NCBI GenBank assembly: GCA_021464245.1
Contig: JADCRB010000024.1
Coordinates: forward strand, 250,181-314,180
DNA length: 64,000 nt
Origin: Carallia brachiata
Taxonomy: Eukaryota > Streptophyta > Magnoliopsida > Malpighiales > Rhizophoraceae
Direction: 5' to 3'
Shown here: positions 35,521 through 46,735 of the stretch, piece by piece
Layout: the number at the start of each line of letters is the position of its first letter
Position numbering within the stretch: position 1 is the first letter of the stretch
The notes under the pieces: generated by a model
What the model was told of the DNA's origin: nothing
Seen by the model: only the letters and a program-made list of their open reading frames with translations
Database searches by the model: none
Program-made: the position numbers and the translations under genes

Positions 35521-36017
35521 GGGATAAATAATTTTTTAATCTTAAATTTTTAAATTTTTTTATATTTAAATTTTAAATTTTTATAATATTTTATTTGAGT
35601 TCTAAACCTTTTGATTTTCTATCAAATCAATCCATCTGTTTAATAAAAGTGATTAATCTATTAAAAAATAATTTTAATTTTACAAAAAATTATTTAAAAA
35701 AGATTAAATATATGAATTGAATGTCTTTTCTATAAAAAATATGCATATTACCTCTTTAATTTGTATATTTATTGATTAAAAAAATATTTAATATGCATAT
35801 TTTGTTGATAAAAAAATATTTAATTCATGTATTTAAATTTTTTAAATAATTTTTATTAAATTAAACTCATTTATTAATGGATTGACTACTTTTTGTAACT
35901 TAAAGGACTGATATAGTAAAAAATCAAAAGATTTAGGATTCAAATGAAACGTTAAAAAAATTTAGCATTCAAACGTAAAAAAATCTAAAGGTTTAAGACT
36001 TCAAATATACTTATCCC
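35521..36017. mobile_element. Mutator-like MITE (497 bp) with 10-bp TSD
   Basis: The element is flanked by a perfect direct repeat GAATTTATTT (35511-35520 and 36018-36027). It begins GGGATAA and ends TTATCCC. The inverted arms stay alignable for about 120 bp: 'TTCTAAACCTTTTGATTTTC' on the left against 'TCCTAAATCTTTTGATTTTT' in reverse complement of the right. Long TIRs with a 9-10-bp duplication are the hallmark of Mutator-like elements. There is no coding content. Confidence 0.8.
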
Positions 36018-37329
36018 GAATTTATTTTCCTTTTTTTTTATTAATTTATTAGTAGATTCATCACACTGAAAATCAGGATAATTCTCTATTTTTATAAATA
36101 TTATACTACATTTTAATATTAAAATTCAAAATCTCTATCCAAGGCACTTACCTTGTTTTTAACAAGCAATTTTGTGCAGGTCACCATATGGCAGCTTTTT
36201 TTTTTTTTTGTAAGTCCACCTAATAATATCTACACTGATAACAATGCCATGAATATATACCGATATAATATATTTTGATATAAAATTTATTGAATACAAA
36301 AAAAAAAAAGTACATAGACGCATTTTTCGATGTGGTGTTACGTGACGAAGCCTTCTGTGAAATTTAGAGGTCTTCGGAGAGTATTTCTAATTGATAGTGG
36401 GAGTATATAAGTATTCTCGGGTTGAATTAGACAGATTTAAAAATATATTTACATTAAATTCTTGACAATAGTTTAGATTATTTTTCATTCATATTCAATC
36501 TGTCGTACTACCTAATTAATCTAATATAATCGATTTTGCCATATTACATGCAATAATAAAAAATTTTGCATGAAGGGAGTTAACATGAATGCCATTTTGT
36601 GTTGCTTTCATTTAAAATTGCTTTTTGAGATTAATTTTTAGTTGCAACTTACTATGCGGACTGTAACTCTTCAGAAGCAAATCAAAGTAGAGCAATTTGA
36701 AGTGACAACTTTTCACATTGCACATGCTCTTGAGGTGTTGGGTTCTTCGACATCTCTAAAATTTTATTCTAATTCATTCACAAATTCTTCGTCCAGCAAT
36801 GTTTTAAGTAAAGTTTTTGGATCGCTACATTGACGAAGAGCAACAACAGGAAAAGAGCAAGCCAAAAAACAATTCTTCACATACACATCGTAGTGGGGGT
36901 GGAAATGACAGTAAGGGACTTTCTTCGTGGTCCTTTCTTTCATAGGTATAATAAAAAGGGAGAATTGAGTCGGATTGGACATATTTTAAAATTTTCAGTT
37001 TACACTCAATTTATTTTTAACGGATTTTAAAATTTAAAAACTGTAATCAATCTAGATCATTGTGATTTTACTAGATGCAAATTTATGCGATTGAATTGAT
37101 TGCTTTGGATTGAGTTAGTCAATTTTAAAATAACCTATAAGAGCAAAACTGAGGAAAACAAAGAAAAAGGGGGTGTTGCCAAGTATCCTAAACATGAAGG
37201 AAAAAGTTAAAGAGTTGGGGGGTAGGGTGAGAAATGCAAAACGTTTGAGTTTGAGGGCAATCATGACAAATTTAAAAAAATTACTTACGGGAAACTCCCT
37301 TAATTTTGGAAGTTTGTAATATTTTTTAT

Positions 37330-37677
37330 TATTTAATGAACTTACGTGGAGTTGATAATCTGGTGGTAATTTAGCATGCCTCCCTGACTCGTAACTCGAG
37401 TTTAAGTTCTATTAGTAACATGTGGAGTTTTTACTCTTGATTTATCTAGTAAAGATCATGAGCTGCACAAGTCTAGTTTCAAACTTGGCAATCACCGTGA
37501 CTAATTTGGAAAGTCACGTTCAGGTCCAATAGTACTCAGATGATGAGTCAATTCCTATAAGAGTTGTTAAATGAGATGTTTAAACGGGAGTTACTCCGAC
37601 CTCCGCCCAAAAATCGGATGATTGACATATTCATGATGTAATTTTTTCTCTGATAAGACAAAAAAAAAAAAAAAAAA
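37330..37677 (+). mobile_element. Candidate SINE/retroposon with poly(A) tail
   Basis: A tRNA-like head ('CTGGTGGTAATTTAGCATG' and 'CTCGAGTTTAAGTTCT') is followed by about 270 bp of moderate-complexity sequence and a 19-base poly(A) run ending near 37677. I could not identify a clear target-site duplication, so the left border is approximate. Confidence 0.45.
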
Positions 37678-38862
37678 ACCTTTCTCGGTCTTTATCATTG
37701 CCGGACTTTTTGTAATAGATCCCAAAGCCAAGTCTTTTTAGGCTTGATTTATCGTAATTTTAGCAAATTTTCATTGTTTTCGGCAATTTGTCATTTTTAT
37801 AGTAACGTAACAAATTGCCCACGTAAAATTTAAAACAGCTAGAAAGGGGCGATTACATCTCGCCAATGACCCAATCGGTACTTTTTTTCTCCCAAAAAAA
37901 AAAAAAAGAAAAGCATTCGGCACTTCACTTTCTCTTTACTTACATTGTGCAAGCGTGAAGCGTCCATGCATATATGTACGGCACGCCTACTCGTTAATAC
38001 ATGACATTACACTTGCCTTCAAAATTTTGGCATTTTTAGAAATATTACGTCCTATACTCATCACTGTCTCGTGTCATTTGTTTAAACAATTTCGTTTTTT
38101 AATGGAATACATTGCATTACTAGAGATTTCTATATATAGCATTTTTTATTAGGCAGTTCAGCAGTTGAAAGATTCCATCACCAAATTGATTGTTTTAGCT
38201 GAAAACGCGATTTAACAACCTACCGGAAGGTGACAGGAAAGCTGCTTGGCAATTGGCACGGCAACAAACACTCGAATATTTAACTTGGACACAGGAAGAC
38301 AGTGGTAAAAGATTTGATTAAAATAAAAAATTTTGTAGTTTAATTTTAACTAGTAATAAAATAGTTATGCATTTTATCTAACAATATTCAACAGTTTATT
38401 TTTTTTTTTTTAAATTTGAATCATCATATATCACTTTATTGTTATCTAAATATTGTTATTTAGTATTTTTTTAAAAAATATAAACAAAAAAAGATTGTGA
38501 AGGGGATAAAAGAAAGGGATAGGTGGACTGCCAAACTGGCCGGCATGGTTTTTCCCAAAGAGACCAAGACATGAGACAAGATCTCATTAAGGGAACTTTG
38601 GGCGATCATTTTTTCCCCCAGTAGATTAGCTTACCCAAAACGAACCGCCCAGACATGCAAAATTGATCCCAAAAGGTGGTAGATACTGACACAGATCTCT
38701 TTAAATTGAATTACCTCAAAATATATATGTAAACTCCGGAGCTCGCGATATTGTCAAGCCACATTGACATGGTTAAGGACGTGGTTTTTGTTAGCGTGGA
38801 AAAACAACGTCATGAGTAACAACTCCACGCATGCGCAAAATAAAAAAAAGTCGAATTAGGCA

Positions 38863-39345
38863 CCACTTTTTTTCTTTTTTTTTGGGGTCAGACAAGGAAG
38901 GCTATAAGCCTAAGAAAACAAGAGTTACAGAGGGAACGCACGGAGCCATGAAACCCCTACAACATTCTGTTTTGAGAGCGCTGCACCAGCAATGGAGGCT
39001 TAGAAAGGATATGAAGACCCCTAAGCAACATTTGAGCATAACCAGCCAAGTTATCCGCAACACCATTGCCTTCCCGTCTTCCCGAATAACATGGCTTACA
39101 TGAATTATCCAATCTTTTTTTTTTTGGTCTTATAGGAGCCAAAGTCTAGTTGGTTGGGGGAGGAGGGATGGGACACCAAGTTTGTGGTTCGAACCCCAGA
39201 GCTGGTGGTTGGAGTATGCTTCCTCCAACCAATGCAGCTATTGCTGCAACCATTGAATTATCCAATCTTGCTGAAACAACTCCTTACAATTTGGAATTAA
39301 ATTTGCCTGCAGGCGGCCTTTTTAAAGCCCATTAGCCATTACCTA
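38863..39345 (-). mobile_element. LINE (non-LTR retrotransposon) RNase H remnant, split by a SINE
   Basis: On the minus strand, reading from about 39345 to 38863, the sequence encodes pieces typical of the RNase H domain at the end of plant LINE ORF2. 'KELFQQDWIIHVSHVIRE' is followed, after an 8-bp frame-breaking duplication, by 'REGNGVADNLAGYAQMLLRG' (the 'REGNxVADxLA' block) and 'LHILSKPPLLVQ'. A stop follows, then a short 3' UTR and a poly(A) run (poly(T) at about 38865-38882 on the plus strand). It is 5'-truncated and non-functional. Confidence 0.7.
39117..39253 (-). mobile_element. SINE (~137 bp) with perfect 16-bp TSD, inserted in the LINE remnant
   Basis: 'TGAATTATCCAATCTT' occurs at 39101-39116 and again at 39254-39269. 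The intervening 137 bp ends on the minus strand in 'CTCCTATAAGACC' followed by poly(A). It carries a palindromic B-box-like 'GGTTCGAACC' and a foldable 'GGTTGGAGGAAGCATACTCC' segment. Removing the insert rejoins the LINE coding stretch, which confirms the nesting order. Confidence 0.8.
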
Positions 39346-39460
39346 CACGGGACAGGACGCTTACATTACAGTGCATAATCAAACCTGGGCCAATACCATT
39401 GGATGCCCGTGTTGACATTTATTGAGTAATGCCGCAAAATGAGCCCACATTCGCATACAT

Positions 39461-39462
39461 AC

Positions 39463-39509
<47 letters not shown>
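39461..39509. repeat. (AT)n(AG)n compound microsatellite
   Basis: About 19 bases of AT repeat run directly into about 31 bases of AG repeat. Probably length-polymorphic. Confidence 0.9.
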
Positions 39510-39514
<5 letters not shown>

Positions 39515-40166
39515 TGTTACAGTCGGTTGATACGATAAGTGAGCTTGCGATGAAGCAATAAGCGTTTAAGCCCGTTTATGAAAAGTATCACGTTTCACAG
39601 GACCTGTTAATTATAATTGTAGTCAGGGACGATCACACCTAATAATGAGAACCACATAACAATTATCATCTATCGATCGGGCCTGACTGTGTCAAGAGAA
39701 ACTCACATCCATATAATAAGCCCTACATAAAAATGTCCACCAATCGATTGAACGGTTATTCTAGAGTCAACCGCTAAACTGCATGCACAACCGTGATGAA
39801 CGGTGTAACTTTCCTCTCAATCTCGTTTAAAGGAATAAATACGACCTATATGCTTAATGCTAAGCATACAGATACTAATAATACTTTTACTTGCTTTTGT
39901 TTATTAATTGATTTTGCTGGAAGAAAGCAAAACTATCAATCCACACACTATGTCGCGCCAACTAGCAAAGAGTGTTAGTATAACTCATAACCAGCAAAAC
40001 GAGTTAGATAGCATTCCTCTGTCAATAACGAATTTGGATCAAACCTCAATGTCAACTACTGTCATTAACCTGATCTACTCAACGGTCTTTCTTAATGGAC
40101 AGAGGAAAGCCAAACTATGGCTTCTCTGTCTGAGGAAAAAGTGAGAATAAAGCCATTTGAGGCTCA

Positions 40167-41796
40167 TTAACCTATTTTGTCAGTCATGTTCAAGCAAGTG
40201 TTATCACAATGATTCAGTAGCAGACAGGAATCCTCACAAGAAGATATCTTTCTTTTCAGGTTACCCCCTTTCTTGGTGCATCTACTGCAAAGCTTACCGT
40301 GTGTGTATAGAAGACAATTCAGATCGAATTTCAACTCATTTGGGATTCTCCGGTTGAGATGAAGATATGTCTTGTTTCGGTCTGCTGCAAGTGGAACCCA
40401 TCCAATGGCCTTTGCAATCTCAAACACCTAAAACACAACTCCGATTTGGAACGAATAGATTTGAACTTCATCCAAAAGCTGTCACGGTTTCAAAATTCTA
40501 CAACATTTTTGTAAAGTACTATACTTACATGAGTGTCCACTGGGAAATCATCTTGCTGAAGATGGAACATCAACACGCAAGCCACCTGCCATTTACTTCA
40601 TAAGTATTTCTACAAAAGCTGAGAGTTGTACGAGATTTTTACTTCAACATTAATGGTTGGGTATGGAGTTCTAAAACATCCAAACGGTTGAAATTGCAAC
40701 TGATACTAAAAATTTTACACTAATAACAAGAGAAATGCGTATCACCAATTTTTATAGGAGGTTCATGGTTCACATATTCACATGCCTTGGTAAACCAGTG
40801 GAAGCATCATAATGGGTACTTAAACGAGCAATCAGAAGAAAACAAGAACATGACCTGCCTTTGAAGCAGCACTATCTCAATGAACATTGTGACAAATCAA
40901 GAATTTATTTATAGCTAATAGTCATTAACAGATAGTTTACCGTTTTTGGCCCAATTCCTTTGAAATGAGAAAGCTCAGACTTAACTTCATCAACCGACAA
41001 CTTTCGCAGGTATTCCAAGCACAAATTGCCCTTTTTCTTCAGCAAGGATCTCAATATGTTCTTAATGCAAGAAGCCTTTGTCGGAGCTAAACCTCCACAT
41101 CTTATGGCATTCTCAATATTTTTGGCATCAGCAACAAGTACCTTAAAACCAACAACAAAAGCAAACGATAAACACACAGTCCTACCAGTAGCCAATGAAA
41201 TGAAACTAAGAAAGATAAAAGAGAAACATCATTGCAAGATGTCATCGTCATACCATACATTGATAAGAACAGGATAATCAACCAAAACAAACCAGACCCA
41301 TCACACCAATTGAGCACAAAATGAGATTCAAAGAGAATTAACAATCCCCAAAAAAAAAAAAAAGAAACTGAAAAAAGGCAAAAGCTTACGTCTTCCCAAG
41401 TGGGGTAGGCGTCTTTCAGATTGGCAAAGGCCCTTGAAGAATTAACCTCGGTAGTATTCTGGGAAAGCACGGTTTTCACGAGACCATCCAAAACACTCTC
41501 CGGTTCTCCACCACTACCACCGCCGGAACCGCCGTTCATGATTGGCGAGGAATTAGACTCGTCATTATATCTTGAGACAATAAATTGGGTCTCTGTCTGC
41601 GATACTTGGCGAACTCTTGTGGGAAACCGTGAAGGGCCAGGAGCGAGTCGCGTACGGCTCGGCATTCTTCAGGGGTAGGTCCTAGGTGAGCTGGGTATGG
41701 CTCTTGTTGGTTAAGGCGGCCATCGCTGGTTCTGGCCGATTTTTCGGTTTCGGGTTTTAGTTGGACCTGCTGCTTCCTTTTGTTTGATTTCCGCAT
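40167..41796 (-). CDS. HhH-GPD base-excision DNA glycosylase, with N-terminal frameshift
   Basis: Exons 41390-41796, 40941-41141, 40529-40585 and 40167-40427, all GT-AG. The start 'MRKSNKRKQQVQLKPETEKS' is basic and probably nuclear. Conserved blocks are 'PYPAHLGPTPEECRAVRDSL', 'LHGFPQEFAKYRRQ', 'VLDGLVKTVLSQNTTEVNSS', the helix-hairpin-helix 'LSHFKGIGPKTVACVLMF', and 'DDFPVDTHVFEIAKAIGWVP', whose Asp is the catalytic acid. A Cys-rich tail (CLLYTHGKLCSRC) lacks the canonical C-x6-C-x2-C-x5-C spacing, so a full 4Fe-4S cluster is doubtful. The family resembles endonuclease III/DEMETER-like enzymes; Arabidopsis At3g47830 is the closest I remember. Exon 1 is 407 nt, and the frame of the first block does not match that of 'VLDGLVKTVLSQ'. 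A one-base-type shift lies between about 41560 and 41600, in a poorly conserved linker. Confidence 0.83.
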
Positions 41797-41850
41797 TTTC
41801 TCCCAAGCAGGAACCGGTCTCTGGTTTTCTTTAGGGTTGTTATCGAAAAA

Positions 41851-42406
41851 AAAAAAAAAATAACACCATATTTATAATTTTCAATAAATTTAATATTATT
41901 TTTAAAAATTAATAAATTTAATATAATTTAATTATTTTTTTACAAATTTAATATAATTTTTAACATTTCAATTATTTTTTAACAAATCTAATATATTGTT
42001 AGTTAAAAATAATTAGTTAAAAATAATTGAATGTTTTAATATACACATATGACACATTTACGTTTAAATTTAATACAATTTAAAACAGTCAAATGTCATA
42101 TGTACATATGTGTATACTGAAAATTTAATTATTTTTAACTGAAAATGTACTAAATTTGTTAAAAAATAATTGAACGTCAAAATTCAGTACAGTTTAAAAT
42201 GCTCAAATACTATATATGTATGTGTGCATACTGAAGATTCGATTATTTTTAACTGATAGTGTGTTAGATTTGTTAAAAATAATTAAATTGTGTTAGATTT
42301 TTTAATTGTTAAAAGTTGTGTTAGATTTATAAGAAAATAATTAAATTATACTGAATTTATTAATTATTAAAAATAATGTTAAATTTGTAAAAAACCATAA
42401 TAACCC
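41851..42406. mobile_element. Foldback MITE with ~100-bp terminal inverted repeats
   Basis: The left arm contains 'AATTAATAAATTTAATATAA' and 'TTTAATTATTTTTTTAC'. The right arm in reverse complement contains 'AATTAATAAATTCAGTATAA' and 'TTTAATTATTTTCTTA'. The arms align for roughly 100 bp around an AT-rich loop that itself has repeated 'GTTAAAAATAATT' motifs and two copies of an 'ATATGTGTATACTGAA'-like unit. Exact ends and target-site duplication are obscured by a poly(A) run on the left. Confidence 0.6.
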
Positions 42407-42806
42407 TTTTCTTTAAACTGTTCTGAAAAGCCATGAAGGATTGAACCGGGTTCTACAACCGGTCAAGATTCGACAGCCAGCTATAGACGGACCGTCCCGT
42501 CTCCCGACTCTGGTTCTGAATTGATCCGGTTCATATTCGTATCGGTCTACGTCCCTCCGAGTTTCCAGTTGGTTCACTCCAAGCACGATGCGTATTTTAC
42601 TATTTTTGATAAGAGTCCTAATATTTCAACATAAGATTAAAAAATTTTAATAAAATAAAAGTCTCAAGAAAGTACTCAAATAATATGGATTATGTCCCCT
42701 AATATCTGCTCACCACCATTGATTGACGATTGTAATTATAAAGTGGGGTATTTTTTTTTTTTTGTTTTTTTTGAGAAAGTATAAATTGGAGTTAATACCT
42801 CTCTAA

Positions 42807-43045
42807 TGCTCAGTTTGTTTTGTATAGGAAAAGAAAATTAATAATTATTTTTTATTTATATTCTTTTTTATCTACTTTCTATCAATTTAAACAATTAACA
42901 TTTACTTTTTCTCATAAATTACTATTCATTTTCTTTCTCACAATTTTCTAATCATTATTTTTTATCAATCATAATATTATCATTACTGTTATATTTTTTA
43001 TTATATTTTTTTATTATCCTTTCTTATGGCAAAACAAACAGAGCA
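42807..43045. mobile_element. Tourist-like MITE (239 bp) with TAA duplication
   Basis: Terminal inverted repeats 'TGCTCAGTTTGTTTTG' (left) and 'TGCTCTGTTTGTTTTG' (right, reverse complement) match at 15 of 16 bases. Trinucleotide TAA flanks both sides (42804-42806, 43046-43048). A 3-bp TWA duplication with 15-bp TIRs and a small non-coding interior fits PIF/Harbinger-derived MITEs. Confidence 0.75.
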
Positions 43046-43989
43046 TAAGTCCTGAGAAAAGTTTGCGCACAATTGTCTCCTCCGCACAGTGGCTCTGTCA
43101 TTTTTAGATATGAATTAAGAGGCAGAAGTTTTTATCTCGAAATTTTCTTCTAAAATGTATTCAAAAAAAATAATTATCAACTTTTTATAATTATATTGAT
43201 AAAAAAATTAATAAAAAAATAAAATATATCTTATGGCTTATTTTTTTGTTATATAAAATATTGATGTGATTGTAAAAAACTTAATAATTAATTACTTTTT
43301 TAATATATATAAGAACAACTTAATAAAGACAATTTATTTAACTTCAAAACTTTTTCCTTTCCTTTTCTATTGCAGATCATTTGTTTTCATATTATATTAT
43401 GATTTGATTCTTAATTGCTATAATTAACAGCCAGATTTATCACTAGATCATGAGACTTGTGACTGAAATTTGTTGTCAATCAGATTTAAGGGCAATTAAA
43501 TATTAATTTCCAATGTGGAAGACTAAAACAACAAATAAATTTTGGGGACTAAAATAATTAACCAAAATAAATCTTGAAAACTTATGTATAGAAATGAAAT
43601 AAACTCTTGAGACATATGTGTAACGTATATATATATATTTGAAATTAAGTGAAAGTGATAGATAAATATTTTTTTTTATAGGGAAAACTGATACATAAAT
43701 CTAATCATAAAGATTAAAGCTTCTTAAAATAAAATTTAAAATCTTCAATTAATTTCAACAATAAACTTTAGAGACTCTTTTTTTTTATATTTAATCCTAA
43801 ACAAAAGATTATTATTTTTAAAAAATTATTAAAAACAACTAGTAAATTTTTTGAAACAAAATATAGGCCGGGCCTAATTTACGATAATTTGGGCCTGAGG
43901 CCGATGGTAGAAGGCCCACTTGGCTATTCGTTTTGAAGTAGTTTTGAATTTCCTCGTGCGATCATCGCGCCATCGGCCGTCGCAAAAGG

Positions 43990-46735
43990 ATGTTAGTTTG
44001 GCGGTGCAGATGTCCCAACGTCTTGCTTTCGTTCTCTTGCGGAACTTTCGTCAAACACCTTCCTCTTCCAAAACCAAATGCTTTTGTACTTCCGAGAATC
44101 AAGGCGAGAACGCTATCGACTGGCGCAATTCGCAAATCCTCTCATTTCGAAACCCTAAATTCTCGTCAGCAAGACCAGATTCACCGCTACGTCCACGCTC
44201 TTCTTCAATGGAACCAGGTTTCTCTCTCTCTTTCTCTCTCTGGAATTTCTTTATATTTTAAGCATTCTGATTTTTTTTCCTGGCTAATCTTGCAGAGGAT
44301 GAACCTGACTGCAGTTACGGAGGTGGAAGAAGTCATGGAAAGGCATATTGAGGACTCGCTTGTATTGATACCTCCCATAATCAACCTTTATACTTCATAT
44401 TGCAACGCTTCAATCGACAATGTCAAGCTTGTTGATGTAGGAACCGGTCCTGGGCTTCCCGGTTTGGTTTTGGCTATTGCTTGTCCCGGTAATTTAAATT
44501 TCTTTGCCTCCTTTTTATTTGTTTTCACAGTTAATGTATACGTTAACCAATAACTCCATGAGGTGAGTTTTGTTTGTTAATTACGTTTATGTCTTGAGGG
44601 CAGACTGGAAGGTAACACTTCTGGAGTCCAAGAACAAGCGTTGTGTTTTCTTGGAGCACGCGGTTAGTGTCACTGGATTGTCAAATGTTAAAGTTGTGAG
44701 AGGAAGAGCAGAGGTATTCTCTTTGCTTACTTAATGTTTTACGTTGCTTGCGTGTTTGGACGTTCCATTTCTTTATTGACTCAAGTATATGGTATAAAGA
44801 ATGGATACAAATACCTTAATGCTCTTGAAATTGGCTTATGGAGTCTGATATGGGGAATGTAGGAATTGTTGATACTAGTACTTCTTTCTTTGTTGCTGGC
44901 TGGATATTCATATTTTTCAAATGCTGTTGTAGGGCAGAATCTAGGGCAGGATGATTCTTTCAGAGAGCAATTTGACGTAGCGGTGGCTAGGGCAGTTGCC
45001 GAACTGAGAATTTTAGGTAACCACAATAATTTTTTTTCTTCATATGCTATTGCATTCTTAACAGTTTTTTACTATTGATGGCGAGTTTTTTTTCCCCTTA
45101 AATTGTCAGCCGAGTATTGCCTTCCTCTAGTTCGTGTCGGTGGATTGTTTATTGCTGCAAAGGGCCATGATCCCCAAGTATGTACATATTTCTAATAAAT
45201 GGGACTATAACCGTATTATATTTCAGTGGAAGATGCTGTAAAGCTGATTCTTAAACACATTACACAGTGTCCGCTAGAAATATCCGATTGTTTAGCTATG
45301 AGTAGGGTACAATTCTAGGTTTGCTGGTTGCTGGAGAGATTTTTATTGCACATTATTTCTCTTCATAAGCTTATTACATTTGTTTGGTATTGGACACCTG
45401 GAAATTTATGAATTAAATTTCACTTTCAGAGAAGGTAGTTGCCAGATTGAAGTAGCTAGAAAGCATAAAGTGGAAGTCATTCTTGCGTATGGTATTGCCA
45501 GGAAATGAAACAGTGTTTCTTTACATTAGCAGGTTACATATAAAAAAAAAAATTGTAAATCAAAAATTTTATGGCTGCGGTATGCATCAAACTGAAACAC
45601 AACATGGACGTGTAGAAACAAAAAAGTGATCTTGGTTTATACCATTCGCTGAAATTCTGAAACAAGCCTTCAAAAGGAAAATCAGGAATTACTGTGATGG
45701 GTGCTTAATGCACATTAGTATGAAACAAATATAATTTTCTTTTATTTTCAGAATGAAGTCCAAAAAACTGCTTAGAAGCAAATGGCTGGAGGGCACATTA
45801 GCTTGATAGTTTGATACAATTTGTTCTTCTATTTGTTTGCCTGCCGTTCCCTTCTCTTCCTTTCTCTCATATTTTTCTTTTGGAAACTAGTGTTATTTGA
45901 ATCAGAATCGTCCTAGAAAATGTATATGATTAACCATTAGTAGCCAAATTTTGAACTCATTTTACAGATTCTTAAAGAACCTGCTTGAGAAGTTTAATAA
46001 AATGTTGTTTGCGTTTTTGCATCACAAAACAAAAGCGGTTCCCCTATATTATTTTTAATAGATTATTCCAACAAGCAATGATGTGATTTTAAAGCTCTAA
46101 CCACCAGAAGAATTGCTGTGGTAATGTGGATAGGAGGAAGTTAGAAAGGCAGAAAGATCAATTCAATTGATGGGCGCATCTGTGTTACAATTGTCTCCGG
46201 GTATACATCTTTTATCTGGTTCTAAAAATCCTTTTTTTTATTTCATTACGATACATACAATTCCACATTTGGTTCAAGCTAAAAATTATCCTATATGATC
46301 TAGATTCTCTCATCTGCCTGATAAAGACAGTGAAAAGGTGCTGCTTGATCAGATCGTTATGACTATCAGCTTAATTATCACTATTTTGTGAAATTATTAT
46401 TATTATTATTTTCAAGAACATTATCACTGGATCAAGTTCATTTCTTTTATTTATTTTATGCCTCTGACAAAAGCACTGTTAAAATGGCAAGAATGCTGGT
46501 TTTTGGGGGAAGGGGAGCGGCAGGGGGTGGATTTGTCGTCTTATCTCTGGATCATTGAAACGTTAGTTTCAATTTATTTCTAAGCATGCTGATGTATGTT
46601 ACCGAAATTTTACTGTATCCAGTGGAATCACGCGGCCCTTACGGACCAAGAAGTGTAATCGTATGTGCAAAAGATTGTCTCACTCCAAGAAATTATCCCC
46701 GTGATCCAGGTACTCCGGCAAAGTCTCCATTGTAG
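43990..46735 (+). CDS. RsmG/GidB-type 16S rRNA (guanine-N7) methyltransferase
   Basis: Seven GT-AG exons fit without any frame problem: 43990-44217, 44296-44488, 44604-44713, 44938-45016, 45110-45177, 46134-46200 and 46623-46735 (858 nt, 285 residues). After a basic N-terminal extension come 'FETLNSRQQDQIHRYVHALL', 'MNLTAVTEVEEVMERHIEDS' and the SAM-binding motif 'VDVGTGPGLPGLVLAIACP' (about residues 122-140). These are followed by 'CVFLEHAVSVTGLSNVKVV', 'FDVAVARAVAELRILAEYC' and 'LVRVGGLFIAAKGHDP', all RsmG hallmarks. The bacterial enzyme makes m7G527 in the 530 loop of 16S rRNA; the plant copy is expected to act on plastid 16S rRNA. The start is uncertain: ATG 44010 in another frame gives a convincing transit-like peptide, while 43990 is open and in frame with the domain. 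The intron between exons 5 and 6 is nearly 1 kb. Confidence 0.9.

Larger units (their letters stand above)
28830..40166. other. Gene desert with nested, degraded transposable elements
   Basis: More than 11 kb without a supportable gene. The segment is mostly AT-rich. It contains the four-unit repeat at 30.85-31.68 kb, a MITE at 31.94-32.22 kb, three tiny poly(A)-tailed insertions (32.96-33.84 kb), tRNA-like remnants near 34.13 kb, a GC-rich island (35.15-35.51 kb), a Mutator-like MITE (35.52-36.02 kb), a retroposon candidate (37.33-37.68 kb) and a LINE remnant split by a SINE (38.86-39.34 kb). A segment at 39.53-39.83 kb has higher complexity but no open frame I recognise. Confidence 0.6.
41797..43989. 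other. Intergenic region with two MITEs
   Basis: No gene. It contains a long-TIR foldback element (about 41851-42406) and a Tourist-like MITE (42807-43045). Between them at 42430-42600 is a CCGGT-rich stretch ('TTGAACCGGGTTCTACAACC', 'GTCCCGTCTCCCGACTC') similar in composition to the right arm of the hAT-like family, possibly a fragment. The last few hundred bases hold the RsmG promoter. Confidence 0.5.

Noticed and set aside
36642..36833. 63-codon frame in the gene desert
   Set aside because: No family resemblance or splice context; probably transposon debris or chance.
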